The notes beneath the pieces are model-generated. The model saw nothing but the letters and a program-made list of their open reading frames with translations. It was not told the origin of the DNA and did no database searches. Below are positions 17,473 to 26,455 of a stretch of 64,000 nt of DNA, piece by piece; the first letter of the stretch is position 1, and each line of letters opens with the position of its first letter. The stretch comes from CAIYZT01 sp947461435 (GTDB taxonomy: Bacteria; Pseudomonadota; Alphaproteobacteria; Rhodobacterales; Rhodobacteraceae): the NCBI GenBank assembly GCA_965284435.1, contig OZ260083.1:248001-312000 (forward strand). Reading direction: 5' to 3'. The translations under genes and the position numbers were made by a program.

Positions 17473-18273
17473 TCAGACGCGGGTGTTAAAGAACTTGCCC
17501 GCCGGAGACAGTGTGAAAATCTGGCACCCAGTCGCCGTGACACCAACTGAATGTTCAAACTGGGCTGAAAGGGACTTGTCGCGCGTCACGGCCGTCCAAT
17601 CATCGCCCAGCACCTTTGTTTCCGGTCGGCCAAGATTGACCATGGGTTCAATGGTGAAGAACATCCCCTCTTCCAGAACCTCCCCCGCGCCAGCCCTGCC
17701 GTAATGCAAGACATTTGGCGGTGCGTGGAATACCCTGCCCAGACCGTGGCCACAAAAATCGCGGACCACCGACATGCGGTTCGCCTCGACATAGGTTTGG
17801 ATCGCCGCGCCGATATCGCCAAAGGTATTGCCGGGCTTGACAGCAGCTATGCCGCGCATCAGCGCCTCATGCGTCACTTCGACAAGCCGTTCTGCCTTAC
17901 GGCTTGCGACCCCGGCCACATACATCCTGCTGGTGTCGCCATACCAGCCGTCCACAATGACCGTGACGTCGACATTCAGAATATCGCCATCGATCAGAAT
18001 CTTGGCGCCCGGAATTCCGTGGCAGACAACATGATTGACCGAAATACACGAGGCATGTTGATAGCCCTTGTAACCAATCGTGGCTGAGACGACACCGCGC
18101 CGCTCGATCTCTTCGCGGATGAAATCATCAATCGCTGCGGTCGTGACACCCGGCGCAACCAGAGCACAGACCTGATCCAAAATCTCAGCGGCGACGCGCC
18201 CTGCAGCGGCCATGCCGGCAAAATCTGCATCCTCATAAATGCGGATTCCATCTCGGGTCACACGGGCGCGCAT
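17473..18273 (-). CDS. map: Methionine aminopeptidase, type I
   Basis: A 266-residue M24A peptidase of usual length, starting at 18273 (MRARVTRDGIRIYEDADF). The five metal ligands are visible: Asp in NVDVTVIVDGW, Asp in YGDTSRMY, His in GHGLGRVFHAPP, Glu in FTIEPMV and Glu in QFEHSVGVT. The substrate-side histidine is in VNHVVCHGIP. It removes the initiator methionine from nascent proteins in the cytoplasm. The ribosome site is weak. It is divergent from the cinA-type gene with 179 bp between starts. The frame remains open upstream but without similarity. Confidence 0.95.
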   Translation of the reverse strand: MRARVTRDGIRIYEDADFAGMAAAGRVAAEILDQVCALVAPGVTTAAIDDFIREEIERRGVVSATIGYKGYQHASCISVNHVVCHGIPGAKILIDGDILNVDVTVIVDGWYGDTSRMYVAGVASRKAERLVEVTHEALMRGIAAVKPGNTFGDIGAAIQTYVEANRMSVVRDFCGHGLGRVFHAPPNVLHYGRAGAGEVLEEGMFFTIEPMVNLGRPETKVLGDDWTAVTRDKSLSAQFEHSVGVTATGCQIFTLSPAGKFFNTRV

Positions 18274-18452
18274 GTCTTGCAAAGGTTTTCTCCAAACTTT
18301 GGCCCATAAATAGGTCACGACTGCGGATTTGGCCAGAGGGACCCTTGGCGACCGATCCATGATGGCTGGCTTGTGATCGGAACCCTGTGATCGGGATCTT
18401 GCGCAACACCGCAAAATGGGCCCTTGTGCCAAGGCAAATCAAAGGGCTTCAC

Positions 18453-19175
18453 ATGAACAATCCTAGCGCTGCAATGCTGGTCATCGGCGATGAGATCCTT
18501 TCGGGGCGCACTCGGGACAGCAATATGCATTTCCTTGCGGGCGTTCTGACCGAAAAGGGCATTCCACTGGCCGAAGTGCGCGTTGTGGCCGATGATCATC
18601 TGGCCATCGTAGCGGCTGTGCGGGCCCTGTCGGCCGGCTATACCCATGTGTTTACCTCGGGCGGTATTGGGCCGACACATGATGACATAACTGCAGATGC
18701 CATCGCGGCGGCTTTCGGCGTGCCAATCACCCACCGCGCGGATGCCATGGCCCTGCTGGGCGCTCATTATGACTCTCGCGGTCTGCCCTTTAACGAGGCC
18801 CGCCAGCGTATGGCCCGAATTCCGGATGGGGCCTTTCTGATCGACAACCCGGTTTCTATCGCCCCCGGATTTACCCTGAACAACGTCAACGTCATGGCGG
18901 GGGTGCCGTCCATCTTTCAGGCGATGGTGGCTTCTGTCATGCCCAAACTGGTCGGCGGCCCGCCATTGCAAAGCCTAACCTTGCGGCTTTTACGGGGCGA
19001 GGGTGATATTGCCACCCGGTTTGCCGAGATCGCCTTGGACTTTGCCGATCTGTCTATGGGTTCCTACCCCTTCACCCAAGACGGGCGCTATGGCACCAAT
19101 CTGGTTGTGCGCGGCACAGATCGCTCGCGGCTGGATCTGGCCATGGCGGCGCTGACAGGGGCCTTTTCGGAATGA
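18453..19175 (+). CDS. CinA N-terminal / MoaB-Mog fold protein (competence-damage family)
   Basis: A 240-residue protein with the MoCF-biosynthesis fold: AAMLVIGDEILSGRTRDSN at the start and the signature TSGGIGPTHDDITADAIAAAFG. It lacks the C-terminal nicotinamide-nucleotide deamidase domain of full CinA, so it is the short form common in alphaproteobacteria. Members hydrolyse ADP-ribose or related nucleotides or bind molybdopterin; the exact activity of the short form is unclear. The next gene starts inside its stop (ATGA), indicating coupling to a GNAT acetyltransferase. Confidence 0.88.
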   Translation: MNNPSAAMLVIGDEILSGRTRDSNMHFLAGVLTEKGIPLAEVRVVADDHLAIVAAVRALSAGYTHVFTSGGIGPTHDDITADAIAAAFGVPITHRADAMALLGAHYDSRGLPFNEARQRMARIPDGAFLIDNPVSIAPGFTLNNVNVMAGVPSIFQAMVASVMPKLVGGPPLQSLTLRLLRGEGDIATRFAEIALDFADLSMGSYPFTQDGRYGTNLVVRGTDRSRLDLAMAALTGAFSE

Positions 19176-19882
19176 CCGACCTTACCGCCCTGATGGAGGC
19201 CAGTTGGCCCCCGGCAGAACGAGTGGCGCTGGGCCCCTTTGTTCTACGCCGCGGTCTTGGCGGTGGACAAAGAGTATCCGCCGCCACGGTTCATGGGCCT
19301 TGGGTTCAGAGCGACGTGATCGGCGCGGCCTCTGCGATGCGGGAGATGGGACAGATACCCTTGTTCATGCTGTCACCGCGTGATGCCGATTTGGATCTGG
19401 CCTTGCAGGAATGGGGATACATGCCAAAGGATCCGGTGGTTGTACTTGCGGCACCTTGCAAGGACGTCGCCGGTGATGGCCCCGCCTACATGACCAGCTT
19501 TCCTCATTGGCCACCGATGTCGATTGCCCGCGTCTTGTGGGAAGATGGGCATATCGGGCCAGACCGGATTGCCATTATGGACCGAGCGCAAGGCCCCAAA
19601 ACCGCGCTTTTGGGGCGCACCATCGATCGGGCATCTGGCGTGGCCTTTGTGGCGATGTCAGGGGATGTGGCCTTCGTGCATGCACTTCATGTTGTTGCGT
19701 CTATGCGCCGACAGGGAGCGGCCCAGAACCTGATGCGCGCGGCTGCCCTCTGGGCGGGCGAGCAGGGCGCAACCACGCTTGCCTTGGCCGTAACGACGGC
19801 GAATGAGGCGGCGCTTGCCTTGTACACTTCCTTGGGGATGCGATCTGTGGAACACTACCACTATCGCGTGTGGGCTGAGTAA
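19172..19882 (+). CDS. GNAT-family N-acetyltransferase
   Basis: A 236-residue protein whose C-terminal half carries the GNAT fold: VAFVHALHVVASMRRQGAAQNLMRAAALWA with an acetyl-CoA P-loop variant (RRQGAA), then LALAVTTANEAALALYTSLGMR and HYHYRV at the end. The N-terminal half (about 100 residues) resembles a second, degenerate GNAT domain. It transfers an acetyl group from acetyl-CoA to an unknown amine. It is coupled to the upstream gene by a 4-base ATGA overlap. Substrate not inferable. Confidence 0.88.
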   Translation: MTDLTALMEASWPPAERVALGPFVLRRGLGGGQRVSAATVHGPWVQSDVIGAASAMREMGQIPLFMLSPRDADLDLALQEWGYMPKDPVVVLAAPCKDVAGDGPAYMTSFPHWPPMSIARVLWEDGHIGPDRIAIMDRAQGPKTALLGRTIDRASGVAFVAMSGDVAFVHALHVVASMRRQGAAQNLMRAAALWAGEQGATTLALAVTTANEAALALYTSLGMRSVEHYHYRVWAE

Positions 19883-19894
19883 GGTGGTGTAAAG

Positions 19895-20878
19895 GTGAAC
19901 GGCAAAGGTTTCATTCCTGCGACTGTGATGGTCTGTGCAGGTTTGTCCCATGGGATCGCCGCCGCACAGTCCTTGCCCGACGGCGCAATCGTGACCTTTC
20001 AACAAACCGTTGCCGATGGTCAAAGTCGTATCGCCCTAGGCCCATGGCGCGCCGATACGGGGCTGCCGTTTGATCTGGTGCAGGGCACAGTGACAACCGA
20101 AAGCTGGCAAGTACCTGATCCCTCCATCAGCACTCAACAGCTTTTGGCGCGCTTGCAATCGCAGATTCAAGCCGATGGCTTTGATGCGATCTTCTCTTGC
20201 GCGGCCGCTGATTGCGGCGGCTTTGACTTCCGCTTTGCAATACCGATCCTGCCAGAACCGCAGATGCATGTGGATCTGGGGGATTTTCGCTATTTGTCCG
20301 CGCGAAAACCGGGGAACGAAGGACCCGAGTTCCTTCTGCTTTTGATCAGCCGTGGCCCGGGGTTGGTCTATGTGCAGCGCACAAAGATTGTGCCCCCAAG
20401 CCACAAGGATGCAACGGCCAAGGCACCGCCCCAAGACCCTGCTGCCGGCGCAGAAGCGACACCCCAAACCGCCGCAGTGACCGGCCCCGGCCTGACGGCG
20501 CAATCCGTTGTGGCAGACCTTCTGAAAGATGGCGCGGTCGCGTTGGATGACTTGGTCTTCGCCCCCGGCGCCGCGCGATTGGTGGCGGGCGACTATGCCA
20601 GCTTGAAAGATCTGGGTGAATGGCTTTTGGCCAACCCCTCAATAACAATTGCTTTTGTCGGCCATACAGATGCCACAGGGGGGCTGGACGGCAACATCGC
20701 ACTGTCCAAACGCCGCGCCGAATCTGTACGGGCTTTTCTGCTGGACCTGTTCAAACTTCCGGCAGGGCAAGTGGCGGCCGAAGGAATGGGATATCTTGCG
20801 CCCCGGGCGCCAAATGACACGCCCGAAGGGCAAGCCAAAAACAGACGCGTCGAGGTCATTGTAACCTCGACGCCTTGA
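19895..20878 (+). CDS. OmpA-family protein with N-terminal DUF4892-like domain
   Basis: A 327-residue exported protein starting with GTG at 19895; no good ATG is in phase before the signal region (GFIPATVMVCAGLSHGIAAAQS). Residues about 25-165 resemble DUF4892 (LPDGAIVTFQQT...TTESWQVPD...FDFRFA). A Pro/Ala-rich linker (APPQDPAAGAEATPQ) joins the C-terminal OmpA domain, with LVFAPGAARL, FVGHTDATGGLDGNIALSKRRAESV and AKNRRVEVIV. OmpA domains bind peptidoglycan non-covalently, so this is probably a periplasmic or outer-membrane wall-anchored protein. It starts 12 bp after the GNAT gene, maybe the same operon. Confidence 0.88.
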   Translation: MNGKGFIPATVMVCAGLSHGIAAAQSLPDGAIVTFQQTVADGQSRIALGPWRADTGLPFDLVQGTVTTESWQVPDPSISTQQLLARLQSQIQADGFDAIFSCAAADCGGFDFRFAIPILPEPQMHVDLGDFRYLSARKPGNEGPEFLLLLISRGPGLVYVQRTKIVPPSHKDATAKAPPQDPAAGAEATPQTAAVTGPGLTAQSVVADLLKDGAVALDDLVFAPGAARLVAGDYASLKDLGEWLLANPSITIAFVGHTDATGGLDGNIALSKRRAESVRAFLLDLFKLPAGQVAAEGMGYLAPRAPNDTPEGQAKNRRVEVIVTSTP

Positions 20879-20915
20879 AGATTTATCAATTCGGGATGGT
20901 GCCATCCGGGACCAA

Positions 20916-21821
20916 TCACCAGTTGTCGGGGCCCTTGTCGGCAAAGCGGCGTGCCAGAAAATCGATGAAAGCGCGCACCTTTGGCTGGGTAAAGCGGCCC
21001 GGAGGATAGACCGCATAGATACCTTGCACTTCCGTTGGAAGACCCGGAATAGCCTCTTCCACCTGACCGGACTTCATCGCATCGGCATAAAGAAAAGATG
21101 GCAAGAACGCGATCCCAAGTCCGGACACGGCGGCGTTCAGCAGGGATTGACCATCGTTGACGGTCAGCCAGCCATTGGACCGCACTTGACGCTTTTCGCC
21201 CGAGGGGGCGGCTACTTTCCAAACGTTGCCGTTGGCCTGATTGGAATAGTGCAGCAGTTTGTGTTCGTTCAAATCGTCAATCTTCAAAGGGCGACCGTAG
21301 CGCTGGAAATAACTGGGCGAAGCGATCATGCGCTTGGCCGTATCCGTTAACTTGCGCGCCCGAAGTGACGAATCTTCCAATTCGCCCACCCGGATGGCCA
21401 TATCGAACCCTTCCGAGATCAATTCGACATAGCGGTTGTTCAAGACCATGTTCACCGTAATGTCTGGGTATTCCAGTAGGAACTCCCCCAAGATCGGTGA
21501 TAGCAGGTTCACGCCAAAATCTGTCGCAACCGAGATGCGCAGCAGACCCGAAGGCGCAGATTGCATCGAGGTCACCAAGGCGTCGGCTTCACCGGCATCA
21601 TTCAACACACGCCGGGCGCGATCATAATAGGCAAGGCCAATCTCTGTGGGCGAGACGCGGCGCGTGGTGCGGTTCAAAAGGCGCGCGCCCAGCCGTGCTT
21701 CGAGGGCAGAGACATGCTTTGAAACGGCGGATTTCGAGATCCCCATCTTCTTGGCCGCATCGGTAAAGCCACCTTGGTCCACGACGGTGGCAAAGGCTTC
21801 CATTTCAGTCAAACGATCCAT
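20916..21821 (-). CDS. LysR-type transcriptional regulator
   Basis: A 301-residue regulator starting at 21821 (MDRLTEMEAFATVVDQGGF). The winged helix-turn-helix covers about residues 1-60 (FTDAAKKMGISKSAVSKHVSALEARLGARLLNRTTRRVSPTEIG), followed by the periplasmic-binding-like effector domain. The wording places it in the large CrgA/DmlR-like clade. Such proteins often control a divergent gene; here the region upstream of the start (21822-22021) faces the stop of the next minus-strand gene, so the target is not obvious. It converges with the OmpA-family gene. Confidence 0.93.
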   Translation of the reverse strand: MDRLTEMEAFATVVDQGGFTDAAKKMGISKSAVSKHVSALEARLGARLLNRTTRRVSPTEIGLAYYDRARRVLNDAGEADALVTSMQSAPSGLLRISVATDFGVNLLSPILGEFLLEYPDITVNMVLNNRYVELISEGFDMAIRVGELEDSSLRARKLTDTAKRMIASPSYFQRYGRPLKIDDLNEHKLLHYSNQANGNVWKVAAPSGEKRQVRSNGWLTVNDGQSLLNAAVSGLGIAFLPSFLYADAMKSGQVEEAIPGLPTEVQGIYAVYPPGRFTQPKVRAFIDFLARRFADKGPDNW

Positions 21822-22021
21822 TTGTTTCCCCAAACAGGCAGCGAGGGCAGATTTGACCTTATTGACCCTCAATTCAGGCGATATCGGGGCGAATACGCGA
21901 CCTATCCGGGGTTTAATGGCGGATCGTTCATGGCACAGAAACGGAATAGAGGAACAAATCCCCTTATTTCATTGGGGATTTTGCCGTTTCCCGCGCAAAC
22001 AGTCTGAAACTTTTCTTTGAA

Positions 22022-22396
22022 TTAGTTAACGGTTTCCAAACAATGGCGCCGAAAGGCGCGTTTGAGCATGTCCAACTCTTGGCGCAGCAAATCAACCTCG
22101 GCGCGCATATCATCTTCCATCGCAACGCCCGTGATCACTGTGAAATGTGCCATCGGTTCGGTCGTGCCCAATTCGCGGATCAGATAGGTTTGAACGCCTT
22201 CAGACAAATGCTCGGCAGCGATCGGCACCCGCACGGCCCATTCTCCGGGTCGATCGGGGATTGGGGTTTGCGTGACGCCGGCCAAGATCTGGCCCTCCAG
22301 CAGCACCTCGATCGTGGGCGCGCCCTGTCCGCTGCGCAAGACACCTTCCCAGACGCCAGCACGAATACGGGTTTTGGTCAATTTGGTTTCAGACAT
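22022..22396 (-). CDS. Conserved hypothetical protein downstream of DUF6478 gene
   Basis: A 124-residue soluble protein from the ATG at 22396 (MSETKLTKTRIR). It has a beta-rich centre (GVWEGVLRSGQGAPTIEVLLEGQIL, WAVRVPIAAEHLSEGVQTYLI) and a C-terminal helix likely to form a coiled coil (MEDDMRAEVDLLRQELDMLKRAFRRHCLE). It starts 8 bp after the DUF6478 stop, so the two probably form an operon and may act together. No function recognised; I believe it is restricted to Rhodobacterales, without having checked. Confidence 0.75.
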   Translation of the reverse strand: MSETKLTKTRIRAGVWEGVLRSGQGAPTIEVLLEGQILAGVTQTPIPDRPGEWAVRVPIAAEHLSEGVQTYLIRELGTTEPMAHFTVITGVAMEDDMRAEVDLLRQELDMLKRAFRRHCLETVN

Positions 22397-22404
22397 GGCC
22401 AGCC

Positions 22405-23166
22405 TCAAAGTTCAGCGCGCGGACGGCGCGTGATGGTGACGTCACGCAGGATGATCTGATTCATTTCTGGGCCTTCGAAAATCAGATCGACCCACAACTT
22501 TTCAACCCGTTTTTCGTTGATCTTCGTATAGGCAAGATCAAATTCGACCGCGCATTCTTCGGCGTTCAAGGGCAGTTCTCGAACGATCTGTTCCACATTC
22601 GGACCGTGTTTTATGTTCAACCGGGCGAAGATTTCGAGCGGCTTTTCCATTTCCACGATCACATCCAGTTTGATCAAGTGACGCAGTCGCAACCCGCGGG
22701 CGGCCTCTTCAGGCATGTCCAGAACCAAGGACAGAAACGATCCATCAAACCGGAACACATCCATTCGTAAGCCAAAGGGCGCAATATCGGCCTCGCGGGA
22801 ATTGCGGATCTGCCGCACGGTCAGTTCCGAACGGCGGCAATCATGAAAGACGGTTGCACCCGTACAAACCTGCGCCCGGGGCTGAACCGAGGCCATGCCG
22901 GGCAGCGGGATTTGGCCTTTCCACAAATCGGGGCGCCAGGACCAATCGGTTCCAAGGGGTTTGCGGATGACATTGGATCCGATTACGGGCAGGGCCAGAC
23001 GATGTTCTGCCTCGTGGATCACGCGGTCAAGGTTCCGGCGAAGCGCGCGCGCCGACGAACGCATGCCCCGCAATTCATCCAGATCTGCGGCCGGCGCGGT
23101 ATCGGCCATCTCTTGCCAGTATCGCAGGCTTCGCCACTTTAGGACCTTTTCGAGCAATCGCTTCAT
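22405..23166 (-). CDS. DUF6478-family protein
   Basis: A 253-residue soluble protein. The N-terminus is basic and helical (MKRLLEKVLKWRSLRYWQEMA, RGMRSSARALRRNLDRVIHEAEHRL), followed by DWSWRPDLWKGQIP and a beta-rich region (VFHDCRRSELTVRQIRNS, FGLRMDVFRFDGSFLSLVLDMP). This agrees with DUF6478, a family I associate with Rhodobacterales. No catalytic motif is evident; the C-terminal half with ALNAEE-type turns and 'HLIKLDVIVEMEKPLEIFA' style strands suggests a binding fold. Function unknown. Likely cotranscribed with the following small gene. Confidence 0.75.
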   Translation of the reverse strand: MKRLLEKVLKWRSLRYWQEMADTAPAADLDELRGMRSSARALRRNLDRVIHEAEHRLALPVIGSNVIRKPLGTDWSWRPDLWKGQIPLPGMASVQPRAQVCTGATVFHDCRRSELTVRQIRNSREADIAPFGLRMDVFRFDGSFLSLVLDMPEEAARGLRLRHLIKLDVIVEMEKPLEIFARLNIKHGPNVEQIVRELPLNAEECAVEFDLAYTKINEKRVEKLWVDLIFEGPEMNQIILRDVTITRRPRAEL

Positions 23167-23308
23167 TCTAAAATCATCTCGTGAACGACGTATTGTTTCA
23201 TTCTGCTTAACAATACAGGAATCAACCCTTTATTGTCGTATAATCGTTAATAGGCTACCCCAAGTTGAAGCATCTTGCGAAAAACGCTTCGCGGCGACGG
23301 GCGGGCGA

Positions 23309-23878
23309 CTAGCTGGCCGGGTTGGCTGCGTGCAAAGCGGCCAATGTCGCGTCAAGGATCTCTCGGCTGGCCTCGGGGGTCAAAGGCACTTCAACGGTAC
23401 CTCCGGCCGAAACGGTCAGCACCCTGCCGCGCATGCCTGTGATGGCACGCCAATAGGTGCCGACCGTCTGATCTGACAAAAGCATCAAGAAATCTTCGCC
23501 AGCCATCACGGCCCGATTGACCGTGACATCAGATGGGTTGCCGCTGCGCGACAAGGTTGCGCGACCATCGGCCGAGGTAAAGAACGCCGCCAATGTCTCG
23601 CCGCCGGCAGCCATGACAGCAGCGGACCCCGGCACGCCGACCGTCACGGTCACAAGGGCGGCCGTGGTTTTGCTTGTTGCCCGGCATCGCCCGATCAAAA
23701 CGACGGCAGACTCGCCTGTTTGAGTGGCCGTTTGAGGATCAATACAATACCCGGACGGCGCCGCAACAGTCAGGCTGCCATCGAACAGCGCGATCGTCGT
23801 GGGGCCGCTGCCCGGCAACGACAGCTGACAGGCCGCCAATGCAAATGCCAACGGCAAGAAAAGGCCGGCTCTTTTCAC
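23309..23878 (-). CDS. Putative lipoprotein, unknown function
   Basis: From a GTG at 23878 the protein has 189 residues and opens with a lipoprotein signal (VKRAGLFLPLAFALAAC) in which LAAC is a lipobox with Cys17. Starts further upstream (up to 23971) would place the signal internally, so GTG is preferred. The mature part contains SLTVAAPSGYCIDPQTA, VVLIGRCRA and a long Ala/Gly/Val-rich region. Cys residues around positions 45 and 65 could form a disulfide in the periplasm. The gene stands alone between DUF6478 and accD, divergent from accD. No family was recognised with confidence. Confidence 0.65.
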   Translation of the reverse strand: MKRAGLFLPLAFALAACQLSLPGSGPTTIALFDGSLTVAAPSGYCIDPQTATQTGESAVVLIGRCRATSKTTAALVTVTVGVPGSAAVMAAGGETLAAFFTSADGRATLSRSGNPSDVTVNRAVMAGEDFLMLLSDQTVGTYWRAITGMRGRVLTVSAGGTVEVPLTPEASREILDATLAALHAANPAS

Positions 23879-24177
23879 GAAAAGGCCAAAGAGGGGGCGC
23901 AAAAGGAAAGAAACTTTACTGGTCACGCGGTTGGCTCCGACACTATTTTGGCAGGACACTAGGGGCGGCATAACGGGGGCTCAAGCTAAAACTCGGGGCC
24001 AGAGAAGGATTCTCCAGAACCAAGCGGCAGCTATGGGGCTGCGGACACCCATCGTACAGAACCCTGAAAACGGGGGGGCCAAGGGGTTCGCGGCCCGCGA
24101 CGCGGCGCTTGTTTCTCAAAGCCGCGTCAGGGCCGATTGCAATTTCCCCAACCTCACCTTATTTCGGGGGCCAAGCC

Positions 24178-25113
24178 ATGACCGAAGGGCCATTTCGCAT
24201 GAACTGGATCTCCAACTACGTTCGTCCAAAGATCAATTCGCTCTTCTCGCGCCGGGAAGTGCCAGAGAACCTTTGGACCAAGTGCCCCGAATGCGGCACG
24301 ATGCTGTTTCATCGCGAATTGGCCGACAATCTGAACGTGTGCTCCAACTGCGAACATCACATGGCGATCACCCCGCGTGATCGGTTCACCAAATTGTTCG
24401 ACGGTGGGATTTTCGTTGAAATCAAGGTGCCCGATGTCACCGTGGACCCTTTGCAATTTCGCGATCAAAAGAAGTACCCAGACAGACTTAAAGCCGCGCA
24501 AAAAGCGAGCGGGGAAAAAGAAGCAATGCTTGTTGTCACCGGCGAGGTGGCGCGAACGCCAATCGTTGCCGTGGCGCAAGACTTCAGCTTTATGGCGGGA
24601 TCTATGGGCATGTATGTTGGCAATGCCATCATTGCAGCCGCAAAAGCCGCTGTAGAAATGAAGCACCCACTTGTTCTGTTTTCTGCAGCAGGCGGCGCGC
24701 GGATGCAGGAAGGGATCTTGTCCTTGATGCAGATGCCCCGCACCACAGTGGCGGTGCAAATGCTTAAAGAGGCGGGTTTGCCTTATGTCGTCGTGCTGAC
24801 CCACCCGACAACCGGTGGGGTAACCGCCAGCTATGCCATGTTGGGCGACGTGCAAATTGCCGAGCCCAATGCGCTGATCTGCTTCGCCGGGCCGCGCGTG
24901 ATTGAACAAACCATTCGCGAAAAGCTGCCCGAAGGTTTTCAACGCGCCGAATACCTTTTGGATCACGGCATGCTGGACCGGGTAACGCACCGCAAGAAAA
25001 TGCGCGAGGAACTTGTGACAATCGTGCGGATGCTATCGGGCCAATCCCGCGCGATTGCCGGTGATTTGCCTGCGCCGGCCCTTGCCACCGCAGCGGCAAC
25101 AACCGCAACATGA
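24178..25113 (+). CDS. accD: Acetyl-CoA carboxylase carboxyltransferase subunit beta
   Basis: A 311-residue protein of standard length from the ATG at 24178 (MTEGPFRMNW). The zinc ribbon has four cysteines: CPECGTMLFH and CSNCEHH. The carboxyltransferase core includes GSMGMYVGNAI, FSAAGGARMQEG forming the oxyanion region, and THPTTGGVTASYAMLGD. With AccA it moves carboxyl from biotin to acetyl-CoA to make malonyl-CoA, the first step of fatty acid synthesis. folC starts inside its stop codon (ATGA). About 300 bp upstream, up to the divergent lipoprotein gene, contain no gene; trpB, often found upstream in alphaproteobacteria, is absent. Confidence 0.97.
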   Translation: MTEGPFRMNWISNYVRPKINSLFSRREVPENLWTKCPECGTMLFHRELADNLNVCSNCEHHMAITPRDRFTKLFDGGIFVEIKVPDVTVDPLQFRDQKKYPDRLKAAQKASGEKEAMLVVTGEVARTPIVAVAQDFSFMAGSMGMYVGNAIIAAAKAAVEMKHPLVLFSAAGGARMQEGILSLMQMPRTTVAVQMLKEAGLPYVVVLTHPTTGGVTASYAMLGDVQIAEPNALICFAGPRVIEQTIREKLPEGFQRAEYLLDHGMLDRVTHRKKMREELVTIVRMLSGQSRAIAGDLPAPALATAAATTAT

Positions 25114-26378
25114 CCACAGGATCCGACGCCGTTCTGGAACGGATGATGACATTGCACCCCAAAGTCATTGACCTGACTTTGGACCGTGTGCACAGGCTTT
25201 TGGCCGCCTTGGGAAACCCTGAGCGTCACTTGCCAAAGGTGATCCACATCGCAGGAACCAACGGCAAGGGATCAACCCAAGCCATGATCCGCGCCGGTCT
25301 TGAGGCGCGAGGCCAGACCGTTCACGCCTATACGTCACCCCATTTGGCGCGGTTCCACGAACGGATTCGGCTGGCCGGAGAGCTGATCTCGGAACCCGCC
25401 TTGACTGCCTTGCTGGATGAATGCGTGCAGGCGAACGGGCCCGGCGACATCACTTTTTTTGAAATAACGACCTGCGCTGCTTTTCTGGCTTTCTCGCGCG
25501 TGCCGGCCGATTGGCTATTGCTCGAGGTGGGTCTTGGCGGGCGGTTGGATGCCACCAATGTCGTCACACCAGCCCTGTCGATCATCACGCCAGTGTCGAT
25601 CGACCATCAGCAATATCTTGGCGATACTTTACCCGAAATCGCTGGGGAAAAGGCCGGAATCATCAAACGCGGCGTTCCCGTCGTTGTTGGCCCTCAGCAT
25701 CCCGATGGAATGCAGGTGATCGAGGCACGGGCAGATGCGTTGCATGCGCCACTGTTGGCCCACGGCCAACAATGGCAGGTTTGGGAAGAGGCTGGACGGC
25801 TGCTGTTTCAAGACGAAAATGGCCTTCTTGATCTGCCGCTTCCAAATCTGCCGGGGCCGCACCAGATTGAAAATGCCGGGGCCGCTTTGGCCGCCCTGCG
25901 CTACTTTGGTGCGGATGAAGCCGCTTGCGAAGCGGCTGTCTCCAAGGCCTATTGGCCCGCCCGCATGCAGCGCCTGCGCCATGGCCCCTTGGTCGATGAA
26001 GCGCTGGGTGTGGAATTGTGGCTGGATGGTGGGCACAACCCGGCCGGTGGGGCGGCGATTGCTGCCACCTTGTCCCGGATGGCCAAGCGCCCAACGTATC
26101 TGATCTGCGGAATGCTAAACACAAAAGATGTGCGCGGTTATATGCGCCCTCTCGCCCCGTTCACCACGGCGCTTTACGCAGTGTCGATTCCGGGTGAAAA
26201 GAACACTCTTCCAGCCCATGAGACGCAGGCCGCAGCGGCCGACGCCGGAATCGAAGCGCATGCAGCAGGATCGGTGGCCGATGCGCTGGCCACAATCACC
26301 GCACATGATCCCGCTGCACGCGTGCTGATCTGCGGCTCGCTTTATCTGGCCGGAACGATCCTGCGCGAAAACGGTTAG
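25110..26378 (+). CDS. folC: Folylpolyglutamate synthase / dihydrofolate synthase
   Basis: A 422-residue Mur-ligase-family enzyme coupled to accD by ATGA. The ATP-binding loop is AGTNGKGST near residue 45. Other motifs: SPHLARFHERIRL, EITTCAAFLAF, EVGLGGRLDATNVV, HQQYLGDTLPEIAGEKAGIIK with the catalytic carbamylated-lysine region, and LDGGHNPAGG. It adds glutamate to dihydropteroate and then further glutamates to folates in the cytoplasm. accD-folC is a widely conserved pair. It converges with a TetR gene 77 bp downstream. Confidence 0.96.
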   Translation: MTTGSDAVLERMMTLHPKVIDLTLDRVHRLLAALGNPERHLPKVIHIAGTNGKGSTQAMIRAGLEARGQTVHAYTSPHLARFHERIRLAGELISEPALTALLDECVQANGPGDITFFEITTCAAFLAFSRVPADWLLLEVGLGGRLDATNVVTPALSIITPVSIDHQQYLGDTLPEIAGEKAGIIKRGVPVVVGPQHPDGMQVIEARADALHAPLLAHGQQWQVWEEAGRLLFQDENGLLDLPLPNLPGPHQIENAGAALAALRYFGADEAACEAAVSKAYWPARMQRLRHGPLVDEALGVELWLDGGHNPAGGAAIAATLSRMAKRPTYLICGMLNTKDVRGYMRPLAPFTTALYAVSIPGEKNTLPAHETQAAAADAGIEAHAAGSVADALATITAHDPAARVLICGSLYLAGTILRENG

Positions 26379-26455
26379 GGGCGCTGAGGCGCACCTCAAA
26401 CGGATGACAGTCTTGGGCGTTGGGGGGAGGAAAGCCAACGGCCTGCAAAAGACCC

